64,000 nucleotides of DNA, taken from Ignavigranum ruoffiae (GTDB lineage Bacteria; Bacillota; Bacilli; Lactobacillales; Aerococcaceae). Position 1 is the first letter of the stretch. Each line of letters begins with the position of its first letter. The stretch lies in NCBI RefSeq assembly GCF_900110675.1, contig NZ_FOEN01000005.1:104604-168603 (forward strand), written 5' to 3'. The notes below the pieces were generated by a model that was not told the origin of the DNA, did no database searches, and saw only the letters and a program-made list of their open reading frames with translations. Of this stretch, positions 9,130-17,607 are shown piece after piece. The position numbers and the translations under genes are program-made.

Positions 9130-10746
9130 TTATTTAACTCGAATAGCAAATTGTGGAGTGAACCATTGTGTTGAGTTGTATTCTAATGGTGTTCCAGGTT
9201 GGGAAGCGTGGATATAGTTTCCATTTCCGGTTGCGATGGCAACGTGGTAAGTTGATCCAGGATTACCCCAGAAATATAAGTCTCCTGGTTGAGCTTCAGC
9301 AACAGAAATTCGTGTTCCTGAATATTCTTGAGCTCCGGTCCAACCACCAATATCTTTACCATAGGTTTCTTTGTAAACATATTGTACAAATCCTGAACAG
9401 TCAAATCCTGAAGGTGATTTTCCACCCCAAACATATGGTGTTCCTAAATATTTAGCTGCATTGGATAATAAATCTCCTGAAGCTGTTTGAGCGGCTTGCG
9501 CAGCTTGTTCTGCTGCTACCCGATCAGCTTCCGCTTGAGCGGCAGCCTGTTCAGCGGCGACACGTTCTGCTTCCGCTTGGGCAGCTTGTTCAGCAGCCGC
9601 ACGTTCTGCTTCGGCTTGAGCAGCAGCTTGTTCAGCAGCCACCCGGTCGGCTTCAGCTTGAGCAGCTTGTTCAGCAGCAACTTGATCAGCTTCTTCTTGA
9701 GCGGTTTGATCAATAGTAATATCTCCAGCAGGGCCAGCAATAACGTTGTCAGCTTGGCTACTTTCTTCTACTTGAGCAGTTTCGCTACTTACTTCAGTTA
9801 CTACTTCTGTTTCTTCAGCTTGTACTTCTGTATTTTCAACTGGAGCTTGGCTTTCAGTGACAACTTCGGTCTCAATAGTTTCAACGGATTCTTGGCCATT
9901 GCTTACTTGTTCAAGTTGAGCTTGAGCTTCGGCTTCAGCTTGAGCCGCTGCTTGCGCTTGGGCTTCTGCTTCAGCTTGGGCTTGAGCCGCAGCTATAGCT
10001 TCTGCTTCGGCTTGAGCTTGGGCCGCTGCTAAAGCAGCTTGTTGAGCTGCAATGGCTTGAGCTTCTTCGAAGGCAGCTTTTTCTTCAACTAAAGCTTGAC
10101 GATTTGCTTGAGCTAAGCTGATGTCATTGGTTAATTGATTATAAACAGCTTCTTGATTAGCCATTGTTTCTTCTAGAGAAGCTTTCAATGATTCTAGGTC
10201 AATCATCTTAACTACTTTTTCTTCTTTAGCTGTCTCTACTTGGGTTTGTTTATTCTCTACAGCTTCTTTATCCGCAATTTGAACATCTAATAAATCTTTG
10301 TTTGCATCAACCATCTTACGAACTACATCAACACGACCAACAAAGTCGGATACATCTTTAGAAGAAGCAACATAATTCAAGTAATTAGCAGATCCACCTG
10401 TTACTTGTACGGCACGAGCTTGTTCTGCTAGTAGGTCTTGACGTTTGGTGATCACAACTTCTAATTCTTTGATTTGTCCTTGTAACTCAGTGATTTCTTT
10501 ATCATCTTGAGATAATTCTTGTAATAAAGCGTTGGCTTTCTCATTAAGTTCGTTCGCTTCAGCGTAAGCGGCTGCCAATTCTGCATATAATTGAGCTTGT
10601 TGTTGACTTAAGCCTTCAATTTCAAGATCGGCACCATAAATTAATTGATCGTAGTCTTGAGCCATTACTGGGCTAGCAAAGGAAGATACAGCAATTGCTG
10701 AGGCAAATAATGATTTAAATACATTATTAACAAACGATTTTTTCAT
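9130..10746 (-). CDS. Secreted NlpC/P60 peptidoglycan hydrolase with coiled coil and Ala-rich repeats
   Basis: The start is placed at 10746, where AGGAG is well spaced and a signal peptide begins (MKKSF, hydrophobic core, cleavage likely after VMA). The mature protein has an N-terminal coiled coil (about residues 30-230) like PcsB and CwlO. A long Ala/Glu/Gln region follows, including tandem units of about 13-14 residues. The C-terminal NlpC/P60 domain (last about 115 residues) has the catalytic Cys in FDCSGFVQY and His in YHVAIATG. Such enzymes cut peptide stems of peptidoglycan and, in the PcsB/CwlO group, are controlled by FtsEX, which is encoded at 39374-40937. A TTTACA-N5-GTTACA pair lies upstream. 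Confidence 0.9.
   Translation of the reverse strand: MKKSFVNNVFKSLFASAIAVSSFASPVMAQDYDQLIYGADLEIEGLSQQQAQLYAELAAAYAEANELNEKANALLQELSQDDKEITELQGQIKELEVVITKRQDLLAEQARAVQVTGGSANYLNYVASSKDVSDFVGRVDVVRKMVDANKDLLDVQIADKEAVENKQTQVETAKEEKVVKMIDLESLKASLEETMANQEAVYNQLTNDISLAQANRQALVEEKAAFEEAQAIAAQQAALAAAQAQAEAEAIAAAQAQAEAEAQAQAAAQAEAEAQAQLEQVSNGQESVETIETEVVTESQAPVENTEVQAEETEVVTEVSSETAQVEESSQADNVIAGPAGDITIDQTAQEEADQVAAEQAAQAEADRVAAEQAAAQAEAERAAAEQAAQAEAERVAAEQAAAQAEADRVAAEQAAQAAQTASGDLLSNAAKYLGTPYVWGGKSPSGFDCSGFVQYVYKETYGKDIGGWTGAQEYSGTRISVAEAQPGDLYFWGNPGSTYHVAIATGNGNYIHASQPGTPLEYNSTQWFTPQFAIRVK
9487..9700. repeat. In-frame tandem repeats in the NlpC/P60 gene
   Basis: Units of 39 or 42 bases encode AEQAAQAEADRVA-type segments, repeated about five times. 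The repeats lie between the coiled coil and the catalytic domain and probably form a helical spacer. The opposite strand has a long accidental open frame here because the repeats contain no stop codons. Confidence 0.85.
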
Positions 10747-10900
10747 TAATGTCGACTCCTTTTGTCTAATCTTCATAAATATCTTATATATCTTCAATCT
10801 TTTTTCACAGGAACTCAGATAAAAATTCCAATTTAATAACATGATTAGGATATCACAAAAAATGGCTTAGGAAAGCATTTTATTCAATTCGTAGCTACAT

Positions 10901-10917
10901 TGTAACAGTCCTGTAAA
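10901..10917. promoter_or_regulatory. WalR/PhoP-type direct repeat upstream of the hydrolase gene
   Basis: TGTAAC-N5-TGTAAA on the plus strand reads TTTACA-N5-GTTACA on the strand of the hydrolase gene. It fits the WalR box (TGTWAH-N5-TGTWAH) and is also close to the PHO boxes at 33191 and 36633. WalRK commonly controls peptidoglycan hydrolases. A possible -10 (TACAAT) overlaps it on the minus strand. Confidence 0.45.
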
Positions 10918-10949
10918 ATTTTAAGAAAACTTAAAGAATACTTAAACTA

Positions 10950-10978
10950 TTGTTATTTATTGCTTTCTTCCCTATAAT
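10950..10978 (+). promoter_or_regulatory. tyrS promoter
   Basis: TTGTTA and TATAAT with exactly 17 bases between them, about 30 bases upstream of the tyrS start. The leader is too short to hold a T-box. Confidence 0.75.
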
Positions 10979-11008
10979 ATTAGTTAAAGTTAATCAAGGA
11001 GTGAGCAG

Positions 11009-12259
11009 ATGAATATAATTGAAGAACTCATCTGGCGTGGGGCCATTAATCAACAGACAGATGAGCAAGGCCTGATTGAAGAAATCGAACAACATCCGAT
11101 TACCCTGTATTGTGGCGTGGATCCAACTGGCAACTCCATGCATATTGGGCATCTTATTCCATTCATGATTCTTAAGAGATTTCAGTTGCAAGGTCATCAT
11201 CCGGTTGTCGTTATCGGTGGTGCCACTGGTTCGATTGGTGACCCTTCTGGTCGAACGAGTGAAAGAACCTTGCAAACCAAGGAAGTGGTTAAAGAGAATG
11301 CCCGTCGTTTGACTGAACAAATGCAACATATTTTTGGCGATGACTTTACTATCTTAAATAATTATGATTGGACGCATGACTTAAGTCTTCTGGATTTCTT
11401 ACGGGATATTGGCAAGCACTTTAATGTCAATACCATGTTAGCGAAAGACGTCGTTGCTTCTCGTTTAGAACATGGGATTTCTTTTACAGAATTCACCTAT
11501 CAAATCCTCCAATCGATGGATTTCCACCATCTTTATAAGGACCATCACGTCCAATTACAAATTGGTGGAGCTGATCAATGGGGCAATATTACTGCCGGCT
11601 TGGATTATATTCGTCGGGTGGAGGGACCTGAAGCTAAAGCATTTGGCTTAACAATTCCACTAATGTTGAAGGCAGATGGAACGAAATTTGGGAAATCAGC
11701 GGGAAATGCCATCTGGCTCGATCCGGAACAAACTTCTCCTTACGAATTCTATCAATTCTGGCTCAACCAACAAGACGATGATGTAGTTAAATTCTTGAAA
11801 TACTTTACTTTCCTAACGCCCGAAGAAATTGAAAATTTGGCCAAGGAAATTGAAGAACGCCCTCATCTAAGACTAGCCCAAAAACGCTTAGCCGAAGAAA
11901 TAACGCGTTTTGTCCATAGTCAAGCCGCCTTAGAAGAAGCCCAAACAATTACTGAAGCACTTTTTACTGGCGATATTCAATCCTTGACTGTCGGGCAGAT
12001 TGAACAAGGATTTAAGAATATGCCTCAAGCAACTACCGATCACCAAGCACACAATTTGGCCGTCTGGTTAGTTGATACCGGTATTGTATCTTCCCGCCGA
12101 CAAGCTCGTGAATTTATCAATAACGGCGCTATTACGATTAACGGTCAAAAATATACTGATGTTGATTTTGAAATCAATCCTGAGATTGCTATCGGTCAAA
12201 AATACTATGTCGTTCGTCGAGGGAAAAAGAACTATACCTTAGTGACCATTAACGAATAA
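11009..12259 (+). CDS. tyrS: Tyrosyl-tRNA synthetase
   Basis: TyrS attaches tyrosine to tRNA-Tyr. The 416-residue protein has the class I HIGH signature as HIGH in SMHIGHLIPF, the KMSKS-type loop as KFGKS, and a C-terminal S4 RNA-binding domain (about 345-410, with SSRRQAREFI). AAGGAGTG precedes the ATG. It is a single-gene unit with its own promoter and terminator, one of only three plus-strand genes in the window. Many Firmicutes control tyrS with a T-box, but the leader here is too short for one. Confidence 0.97.
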   Translation: MNIIEELIWRGAINQQTDEQGLIEEIEQHPITLYCGVDPTGNSMHIGHLIPFMILKRFQLQGHHPVVVIGGATGSIGDPSGRTSERTLQTKEVVKENARRLTEQMQHIFGDDFTILNNYDWTHDLSLLDFLRDIGKHFNVNTMLAKDVVASRLEHGISFTEFTYQILQSMDFHHLYKDHHVQLQIGGADQWGNITAGLDYIRRVEGPEAKAFGLTIPLMLKADGTKFGKSAGNAIWLDPEQTSPYEFYQFWLNQQDDDVVKFLKYFTFLTPEEIENLAKEIEERPHLRLAQKRLAEEITRFVHSQAALEEAQTITEALFTGDIQSLTVGQIEQGFKNMPQATTDHQAHNLAVWLVDTGIVSSRRQAREFINNGAITINGQKYTDVDFEINPEIAIGQKYYVVRRGKKNYTLVTINE

Positions 12260-12268
12260 ATAAAACGA

Positions 12269-12309
12269 AGTCCTAACACCTCATTGCGAAAAGGTGTCAG
12301 GACTTTTTT
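12269..12309 (+). terminator. tyrS terminator
   Basis: A 13-bp stem (AGTCCTAACACCT with AGGTGTCAGGACT, one mismatch) is followed by TTTTTT. It also separates tyrS from the converging minus-strand operon. Confidence 0.9.
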
Positions 12310-12346
12310 GATTGAAGCGACTCAATTGACCATTCAGTTTCTGTCA

Positions 12347-12532
12347 TTAGCTTTGTTGATCCCAACGGGTCCGTTGCCATAATTGACCGTCCAATTGGCT
12401 TTCCTTAAGTTTTAATCGTTGCACTTGTTCGTGATAAAGCTCTTGAGCCATATACAAGGTAGCCTGCTGTGGATATGTCTGTACTTGATTCATCCATTGA
12501 TCAATCGAGCGATTCGGCCAAATATCGGTCAT
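12347..12532 (-). CDS. Small protein of unknown function
   Basis: A 61-residue, charged and Gln-rich protein with no membrane segment or signal peptide. I do not recognise it. Its ATG overlaps the stop codon of the oxidoreductase gene by one base, so it is probably translated by coupling. It is the last gene of the two-component-system cluster. Its coupling and position are the main evidence that it is real. Confidence 0.55.
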   Translation of the reverse strand: MTDIWPNRSIDQWMNQVQTYPQQATLYMAQELYHEQVQRLKLKESQLDGQLWQRTRWDQQS

Positions 12533-13233
12533 TAGACTTCCTCTCCTTCCAACCTATAAAGTTCTTCTAAAAGATCCGCTTGTTGGACTAGCTGTTGATA
12601 GAACAAATCTAATTCCAAAGCATCGGTCTCTTGTTCGATGAATCCTTGATCAATCAGCTTGCCAAGCTGACTGAGAATGGTTTGCTGTAAAGCTCGAAAA
12701 GAGCCAACCCGGCCGGTTTCTAAATAGGTCACATAGTCGAACATCAAACGCCACTGCTGGGTTGGATTCTTAGCAGCTAGTTGACCAACGGCAAAATAAG
12801 GTAAATAGGTCATTTGCCAATAATGAGCGAAGGCTCGATAGGGTGATAATAATTCAGAGAGAGTCGCTCGTTGTCCAGAATCAGTTCGGTAGGCTGAAAG
12901 TTTTGTTCCGGATAAGACGACCGTGCCCATTTCTTTACCGACTAATATTGGTCGCCACAAATCAATCTGATAAGCATTGGGAAAAGCTTGATCAAACCAG
13001 GCTTTTAGTATTGCTGGAGCTTGGTACCAATACAATTGAAATTGAAAAATAATCCGATCAAATTCCTTTAACCGATTACGCTCAATTTCAGGATCAAATT
13101 TCTGCTGCTCTTGATAGTAAGCTCCCAAATCAAAATACGTCACATCGGTCATCGCTTGACCGGTTTGTAAGAGGAATTGATGACTTTGTGAATCATCGAC
13201 CTCGGGATGACCGATAATAACTAAAGTTCTCAA
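12532..13233 (-). CDS. Flavodoxin-fold NAD(P)H oxidoreductase (KefF/MdaB-like)
   Basis: A 233-residue protein of the NAD(P)H:quinone oxidoreductase family with a flavodoxin-like fold. It begins MRTLVIIGHPEVDDSQS, the phosphate-binding strand and loop for FMN or FAD. It continues with IIFQFQLYWYQAPAILKAWF and the quinone-binding region GTVVLSGTK. It is longer than KefF (about 175 residues), with an extra helical C-terminus of about 60 residues. It lies one base after the membrane-anchored protein gene, in the operon of the two-component system. A role in redox or quinone detoxification is inferred from the family only. Confidence 0.8.
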   Translation of the reverse strand: MRTLVIIGHPEVDDSQSHQFLLQTGQAMTDVTYFDLGAYYQEQQKFDPEIERNRLKEFDRIIFQFQLYWYQAPAILKAWFDQAFPNAYQIDLWRPILVGKEMGTVVLSGTKLSAYRTDSGQRATLSELLSPYRAFAHYWQMTYLPYFAVGQLAAKNPTQQWRLMFDYVTYLETGRVGSFRALQQTILSQLGKLIDQGFIEQETDALELDLFYQQLVQQADLLEELYRLEGEEV

Positions 13234-13234
13234 C

Positions 13235-14023
13235 CTAATCCTCCTCTTTCAAATAATCTTTCAATTGCGGAACTGCCTGGATCAATGCTTCTCGAGCTTC
13301 TTCGGGCCAATCTGCCTCCACCTGCTGAACCAGTGTGTTTAAACGCTGATTGACCTGTTTTTGATAATCTGTTTTTTGCGGCTCGCTAGGCAATTCTGCC
13401 AGGACAACAAAGATATCATTCAAAGCTTTGGCTAAAATAGACTGATATTCTGGAGTCACCGGTAAATGCTCCAAATCGGCCAGCTCCCGTTCACTACGTC
13501 TCAGTAAATCGACTTGATGTTTTGCCTGACTAATTAACTGATTAATTCCCTCTTGAAAAGCATCTGCTTGATGATTGACTGTGTATTGCTGATCAATTTC
13601 TTGAACCTCTTCCCAGTTCAACTTATCTTTTAGCTTGCTGTTAACAAAATGGCCTTCTTGATCGACAACTGCTTGTTGGTACATGCCTTGGACTGCTTCG
13701 AGACTGGCCATTTTATCTTCATATTTCTGCCAAGCCTGCTGAAGCTCCTGAGCCTTATCCGAATGCTGTTGACTATATTGCTGTATTTTATCCTCGATAT
13801 GCTGGCGGTCATCTTCACTGAGATCTAGGCGTGGATAGACTTGCTGATCATCTTGATACAATTTATCAACCGCTTCGATTAACTTGGCTTCATTTTGTCG
13901 AGCCAATAGAATTTGTTGAGCGGGCCCAGCACTCAAAGAGAAATGATAATAAGCTGCTAAGACCACCAGAACCACGATGGCAGCAACTATAATCGTAAGC
14001 CTATGTGCCTTGATGGTCTTCAC
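13235..14023 (-). CDS. Membrane-anchored extracytoplasmic helical protein
   Basis: A 262-residue protein with one N-terminal membrane anchor (about residues 8-26), followed by a charged, mostly helical exterior rich in Gln and Glu. The start is a GTG inside the end of the histidine kinase gene, overlapping it by 23 bases. The segment IEAVDKLYQDDQQVYPRLDL resembles a repeat seen in extracellular domains of MapZ-like and related Firmicutes surface proteins. That likeness is weak and the function is unknown. Position right after the kinase suggests a sensor partner or a target of the two-component system. Confidence 0.7.
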   Translation of the reverse strand: MKTIKAHRLTIIVAAIVVLVVLAAYYHFSLSAGPAQQILLARQNEAKLIEAVDKLYQDDQQVYPRLDLSEDDRQHIEDKIQQYSQQHSDKAQELQQAWQKYEDKMASLEAVQGMYQQAVVDQEGHFVNSKLKDKLNWEEVQEIDQQYTVNHQADAFQEGINQLISQAKHQVDLLRRSERELADLEHLPVTPEYQSILAKALNDIFVVLAELPSEPQKTDYQKQVNQRLNTLVQQVEADWPEEAREALIQAVPQLKDYLKEED

Positions 14024-15434
14024 CTTCTATCTCTTGGTAATGGGGTAGTTGTATAGTAAAGGTTGAGCCTTTGTTTACTTGACTTTCAACCTGAATAGTC
14101 CCTTGGTGGGCTTCCACCAAAGATTTAACCACAGAAAGACCAATTCCTGACTCACCGAATTTAGTATTCTTACGTGATTCATCAACCTTATAGAATCGTT
14201 CCCAGATACTCTTTAAATTTTCAGGGTCGATACCAATCCCATGGTCGACCACCTGAATTTGAGCGTAATCTTTCTCCATCGTTCCGATCAGTTTAATCTC
14301 TTCTTCCTGGGAGAACTGAATGGCATTGGTCAACAGATTAATAATAATCTGCATCAAACGGTCATAATCGGCCCAAAAGACCAAATCTTCATCCGCTTCA
14401 ATCACAATATAATCAAGGTTTTCTTGAGCCTTAACATTCATCTGTTGTTGAATTTCTTTAAAGAAGGTTTGGCCTTTGATTTTTACTTTCTTGAGGACAA
14501 ACTGCTGACTGATAATTTTCTCATAATCTAAATGTTCATTAACTAGGCGCGTTAAACGCTGGGTCTCTTTGGCAATTAATTCTAAACTACGTCCCCGTTG
14601 CTTGGCTGGAATCATATCATGTTGTAACCCTTCCAGAATACCAGACATGGTCGTCAAAGGGGTCCGCATCTCGTGGGCTACGTCCATCATAAATTGGCGA
14701 CGCAATGCCTCCTGACGGGCTACCTCTTCATCAGAAGCCAAAAGTGAATCGGCCATCTTCTGGAAATCACGAGCAAGGTCCGAGAACTCATCTCGCCCTT
14801 TAACATCGATCTCCAAATCATAGTTCCCCGACGTAATCTCACGAGTGACGACTTGTAATTTCTTAATTTTCCGTGTTTGATAAACGGCTGAAACCATACT
14901 CAATATAATCCCAATCGAGCCGGTAATGATGAAAGAAAGAATAATATTCTTACGGATTTCTTGAATTTGGCTTTGTAACTCATTCAAGGGAGCTGCTAAG
15001 GAAATAAAGCCACCAGGAAACTGGCCGACATCATGATGGGGTAGATAAACAATCAGAAAGGTCTCCATCTGACCCTGATAGTTCATACGCTCGACGTGAC
15101 GAAAGCCAAGATATTGTCCTGACTGGATTGCTTCTAAATCTTCTTGAGATAAATTCGCATCAAAGCGTTGATCGTAGGTAGGATAGATGGTTCGTCCATC
15201 TTGAAGATAAACTTGAATTAAGATCCCTTCACTGGCCAATAACTGAGTCGTGCGAACCAAATCATTCCGCGAAAAATTATTGTTGACGATATTATCGCCG
15301 TAATTTAACAGTTGTTCTTCCAATTTACTGGTTACCTGCTGGGTCATATAAGATTCCATCCGGGTGGAAATAATGGCTAACGTCAGAAAAATTAGAATAA
15401 AGAAACTAATGATTTGTTGCCAGAGGAACTTCAT
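14001..15434 (-). CDS. Sensor histidine kinase
   Basis: A 477-residue kinase. Membrane segment 1 is at about residues 6-24, an outer sensing region at 25-160, and membrane segment 2 at about 163-184. A HAMP domain follows to about 235, then HisKA with the phosphorylated His254 in DVAHEMRTPL, and a HATPase domain with the N, G1 and G2 boxes (NLLTNAIQFS, DHGIGI, GIGLSVVKSL). It directly follows the response regulator gene, so the two form a cognate pair. The signal cannot be read from the sequence. Confidence 0.92.
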   Translation of the reverse strand: MKFLWQQIISFFILIFLTLAIISTRMESYMTQQVTSKLEEQLLNYGDNIVNNNFSRNDLVRTTQLLASEGILIQVYLQDGRTIYPTYDQRFDANLSQEDLEAIQSGQYLGFRHVERMNYQGQMETFLIVYLPHHDVGQFPGGFISLAAPLNELQSQIQEIRKNIILSFIITGSIGIILSMVSAVYQTRKIKKLQVVTREITSGNYDLEIDVKGRDEFSDLARDFQKMADSLLASDEEVARQEALRRQFMMDVAHEMRTPLTTMSGILEGLQHDMIPAKQRGRSLELIAKETQRLTRLVNEHLDYEKIISQQFVLKKVKIKGQTFFKEIQQQMNVKAQENLDYIVIEADEDLVFWADYDRLMQIIINLLTNAIQFSQEEEIKLIGTMEKDYAQIQVVDHGIGIDPENLKSIWERFYKVDESRKNTKFGESGIGLSVVKSLVEAHQGTIQVESQVNKGSTFTIQLPHYQEIEGEDHQGT

Positions 15435-16142
15435 CTAGTCTCCTACTTCCTCATACTTATAGCCGACACCCCAGACTGTCTGGATAACCTCTTCGCCGAC
15501 TTGTTCAATCTTCTGACGTAATTTCTTAATATGAGCATCGACTGTACGTTCATCGCCATAGAAAGGATCTTCCCAAAGACTCGTTAATAAATCTTCACGA
15601 CTAAAGACCCGCTTAGGATTACTTGCAAACATCACTAATAAATCAAACTCTTTGGGGGTCAAATTCTCAATGGGTTGATCTTGATAATAGGCTTCCCGGG
15701 TTTGAGTATTGATCTTAATCACTTTAGTTTGAATATCAAAGGCTTTATCTTCTTTGACCTCATCGACACTATCCATATGAGCCCGTCGATATAATGCCTT
15801 AATCCGAGCCAATAAGGTAATCGGGCTGAAAGGCTTAGTCACATAGTCGTCGGCTCCCATTTCGAGTCCAATCACTTGATCACTCTCTGAATCTCGAGCA
15901 GTTAGCATAATGATGGGCACTTCTTGGGAGATCTTGCGGATATTTCGACATACCTGCATCCCATCCATGGTCGGAAGATTGAGGTCGAGTATAATCATAT
16001 CCCACGTCTCCGGGCTGGCCTTGAAAGCAGCTAGTCCTTCCCCACCATCATATTTAAAAGTAGCTTCGAAAGATTCGTTCTCGAAGAACATTGACATCAT
16101 TTCACTGACAGATTCATTATCTTCAATCATTAGGATTCGCAT
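15435..16142 (-). CDS. OmpR-family response regulator
   Basis: A 235-residue regulator starting at MRILMIEDNE. The ATG at 16142 is chosen because the upstream extension has no receiver homology and AAGGATG is placed for it. The receiver domain has phospho-acceptor Asp53 in IILDLNLPTMDG, the switch Thr in IMLTAR and the conserved Lys in VTKPFSP. The winged-helix domain ends with VWGVGYKYE. A strong -10 (TATAAT) lies just upstream near 16175. It is the first gene of a five-gene unit with the kinase, the anchored protein, the oxidoreductase and the small protein. Confidence 0.93.
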   Translation of the reverse strand: MRILMIEDNESVSEMMSMFFENESFEATFKYDGGEGLAAFKASPETWDMIILDLNLPTMDGMQVCRNIRKISQEVPIIMLTARDSESDQVIGLEMGADDYVTKPFSPITLLARIKALYRRAHMDSVDEVKEDKAFDIQTKVIKINTQTREAYYQDQPIENLTPKEFDLLVMFASNPKRVFSREDLLTSLWEDPFYGDERTVDAHIKKLRQKIEQVGEEVIQTVWGVGYKYEEVGD

Positions 16143-16227
16143 TTTATCTTCACATCCTTTTTGTCGTTGATTCAATTATACAATAATCAATCATCGGACT
16201 CTAGCATGAGAAGAATAAGTCTTGGAC

Positions 16228-17082
16228 TCAACGATCTTTATTTTGCAATAATTCCATCCTTAATTGGGTAAATTCAATGAAAGGTTGCATCAGCTGATTG
16301 GGTTTAATTTCCATAAGCAACTTAGTTTTCATCAATGCTTTCTGAGCTAGTTGTAAATTATTCGCTCTTAAATAAATATGGGTCAATAATAAGTGCAGGT
16401 GGTCGGCAAAGGTTAAATGATCGTCATGGCTAATGTCCTGAATCGCCATCTGACAATAATACAAAGCCTGATCAATTTTATCTAATTTCAAATAGCAGCG
16501 CGACATATTGTATAAGAATTTACGTTTAAGATAGAAGTCCAACGGATTACTATTATAAATAACATACGCTTCCTGAAAATATTCTAAGGCTCTTTGTAGC
16601 TTGCCAATTTCGGTGTAGATAGAAGCCAAAGCCACAATTACCTTGAAATGGTGAACCCGGCTTTTCTTACTTTTTAACTGATAGGCTTCTTGTAATAAAG
16701 CCAAAGCTTTGTCCGTATTGCCATGTAATTCATATTCAATCACGGCATAGACCCAGCATTTAAATTCCTGGGGATAAGTTAAATTGTTAAAGCCAACTTC
16801 ACTGAGATACGCTTGCAAACGATCAAACTGACGACGTTGATTTAATTGACGAATTTCTGCTTTAACCGAGTCCAGTAAATACCCTGTGGCAGACTCTCCT
16901 AATAATTGTGAGACTGAAATTTCGAATTTATTGGCTAATTTAATCACGATATCAATATCTGGACAAACTAAGCCTTGTTCAATTTTTGAAATCATGCCCT
17001 GACTACAGATTCCGTCAGCCAATTCCTTCTGCGACCAATGATAGAATTCTCGATAGCGTTTAATATTATTCAAATACTCCAT
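16228..17082 (-). CDS. RRNPP-type (Rgg/PlcR-like) HTH-TPR regulator
   Basis: A 284-residue cytoplasmic regulator. The start at 17082 has AGGAGA at good spacing and gives the N-terminus MEYLNNIKRYREF; the longer reading adds six residues without support. An Xre-type HTH covers about residues 5-58 (WSQKELADGI, MISKIEQG). The rest is TPR-like helices with typical residue spacing (ALALLQEAYQL, ALEYFQEAYVIY, ALYYCQMAIQD). This is the layout of RRNPP regulators, which bind short re-imported peptides through the TPR part. The gene for a 46-residue secreted peptide lies directly upstream on the same strand. Pairing of the two is an inference. Confidence 0.85.
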   Translation of the reverse strand: MEYLNNIKRYREFYHWSQKELADGICSQGMISKIEQGLVCPDIDIVIKLANKFEISVSQLLGESATGYLLDSVKAEIRQLNQRRQFDRLQAYLSEVGFNNLTYPQEFKCWVYAVIEYELHGNTDKALALLQEAYQLKSKKSRVHHFKVIVALASIYTEIGKLQRALEYFQEAYVIYNSNPLDFYLKRKFLYNMSRCYLKLDKIDQALYYCQMAIQDISHDDHLTFADHLHLLLTHIYLRANNLQLAQKALMKTKLLMEIKPNQLMQPFIEFTQLRMELLQNKDR

Positions 17083-17323
17083 GCTGTCTCTCCTGCCCAT
17101 ATTCGCTTTCTGTAAATTATTATAGTTAAGCCGAATAATTTCTGCTATCTTTCGTACCCATTTTCCTTATAGAGATTTATTATTATGTATAGGTTTCAGC
17201 TTGTATACAGGTCCTAGTCTATTGCCTATAAGTGTATCTTTATGCTTGAAATGGATTCATCGTCGCTGATACAGTGATGATTCTGCCCACTTGAATAAAT
17301 TTCTTTGATCTGAAATCAGGCTA
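17083..17323. promoter_or_regulatory. Upstream region of the RRNPP regulator
   Basis: AT-rich control region with a TATAAT -10 box on the minus strand near 17120-17125 and no clear -35. That agrees with a promoter needing an activator. No ORF was seen. The operator of the regulator, if it controls itself, should lie here. Confidence 0.4.
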
Positions 17324-17324
17324 A

Positions 17325-17361
17325 AAATCCGTGCCCCTGTAATAAACAAGGACACGGATTT
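17325..17361 (-). terminator. Terminator of the whiA-ssb-peptide unit
   Basis: AAATCCGTG and CACGGATTT form a 9-bp stem that can extend inward with CCCCTG/CAAGG. On the minus strand it ends in ATTTTT. It separates the peptide gene from the regulator gene downstream. Confidence 0.75.
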
Positions 17362-17466
17362 GATCAACAGATCTATTTGCTAAAAACTTCCCATATGAAA
17401 AACAACAGTTTGAGATAATCAGCCTAACCGTAGAAAACTGAAAACAACATAATTTGGTCTAATTGC

Positions 17467-17607
17467 TTAACGGGTAGGAGCTTTCCAAATTACAGGAGGA
17501 AGTCCGTCTCCCGGTCCGCCGAGAGCAACCATTTCTGTTTGACCCAATAAGCCCATTAAATTAACTGCTAAGCCAAAAAGTGCCACAAATACTTTTAATT
17601 TTTTCAT
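17467..17607 (-). CDS. 46-residue secreted peptide, candidate RRNPP pheromone
   Basis: Short gene found by reading the minus strand. Its ATG overlaps the stop of the SSB-like gene (ATGA), and GAGG stands seven bases upstream, so translation is coupled. The peptide opens MKKLKVF, has a hydrophobic core to about residue 22, and ends in a polar Gly/Pro-rich tail, GGPGDGLPPVIWKAPTR. This is the plan of Phr, PapR or SHP precursors: an export signal plus a C-terminal signalling part. The LGG before the tail also recalls a double-glycine leader, but the N-terminus fits a Sec signal better. No homologue is recognised. The adjacent regulator at 16228-17082 is the likely receptor. Confidence 0.7.
   Translation of the reverse strand: MKKLKVFVALFGLAVNLMGLLGQTEMVALGGPGDGLPPVIWKAPTR

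Noticed and set aside
9487..10032. Open plus-strand frame of 181 codons
   Set aside because: It is antisense to the repeat-rich NlpC/P60 gene, has no ribosome binding site and gives a low-complexity Ser/Phe/Leu protein.
10843..11008. T-box leader in front of tyrS
   Set aside because: Only about 25-30 bases lie between the promoter and the start; no specifier stem or antiterminator sequence is present.
17467..17607. Reading the 46-residue peptide as a double-glycine bacteriocin
   Set aside because: The region before LGG is a hydrophobic Sec-type signal, not the amphipathic double-glycine leader, and no ABC peptidase exporter or immunity gene is nearby.
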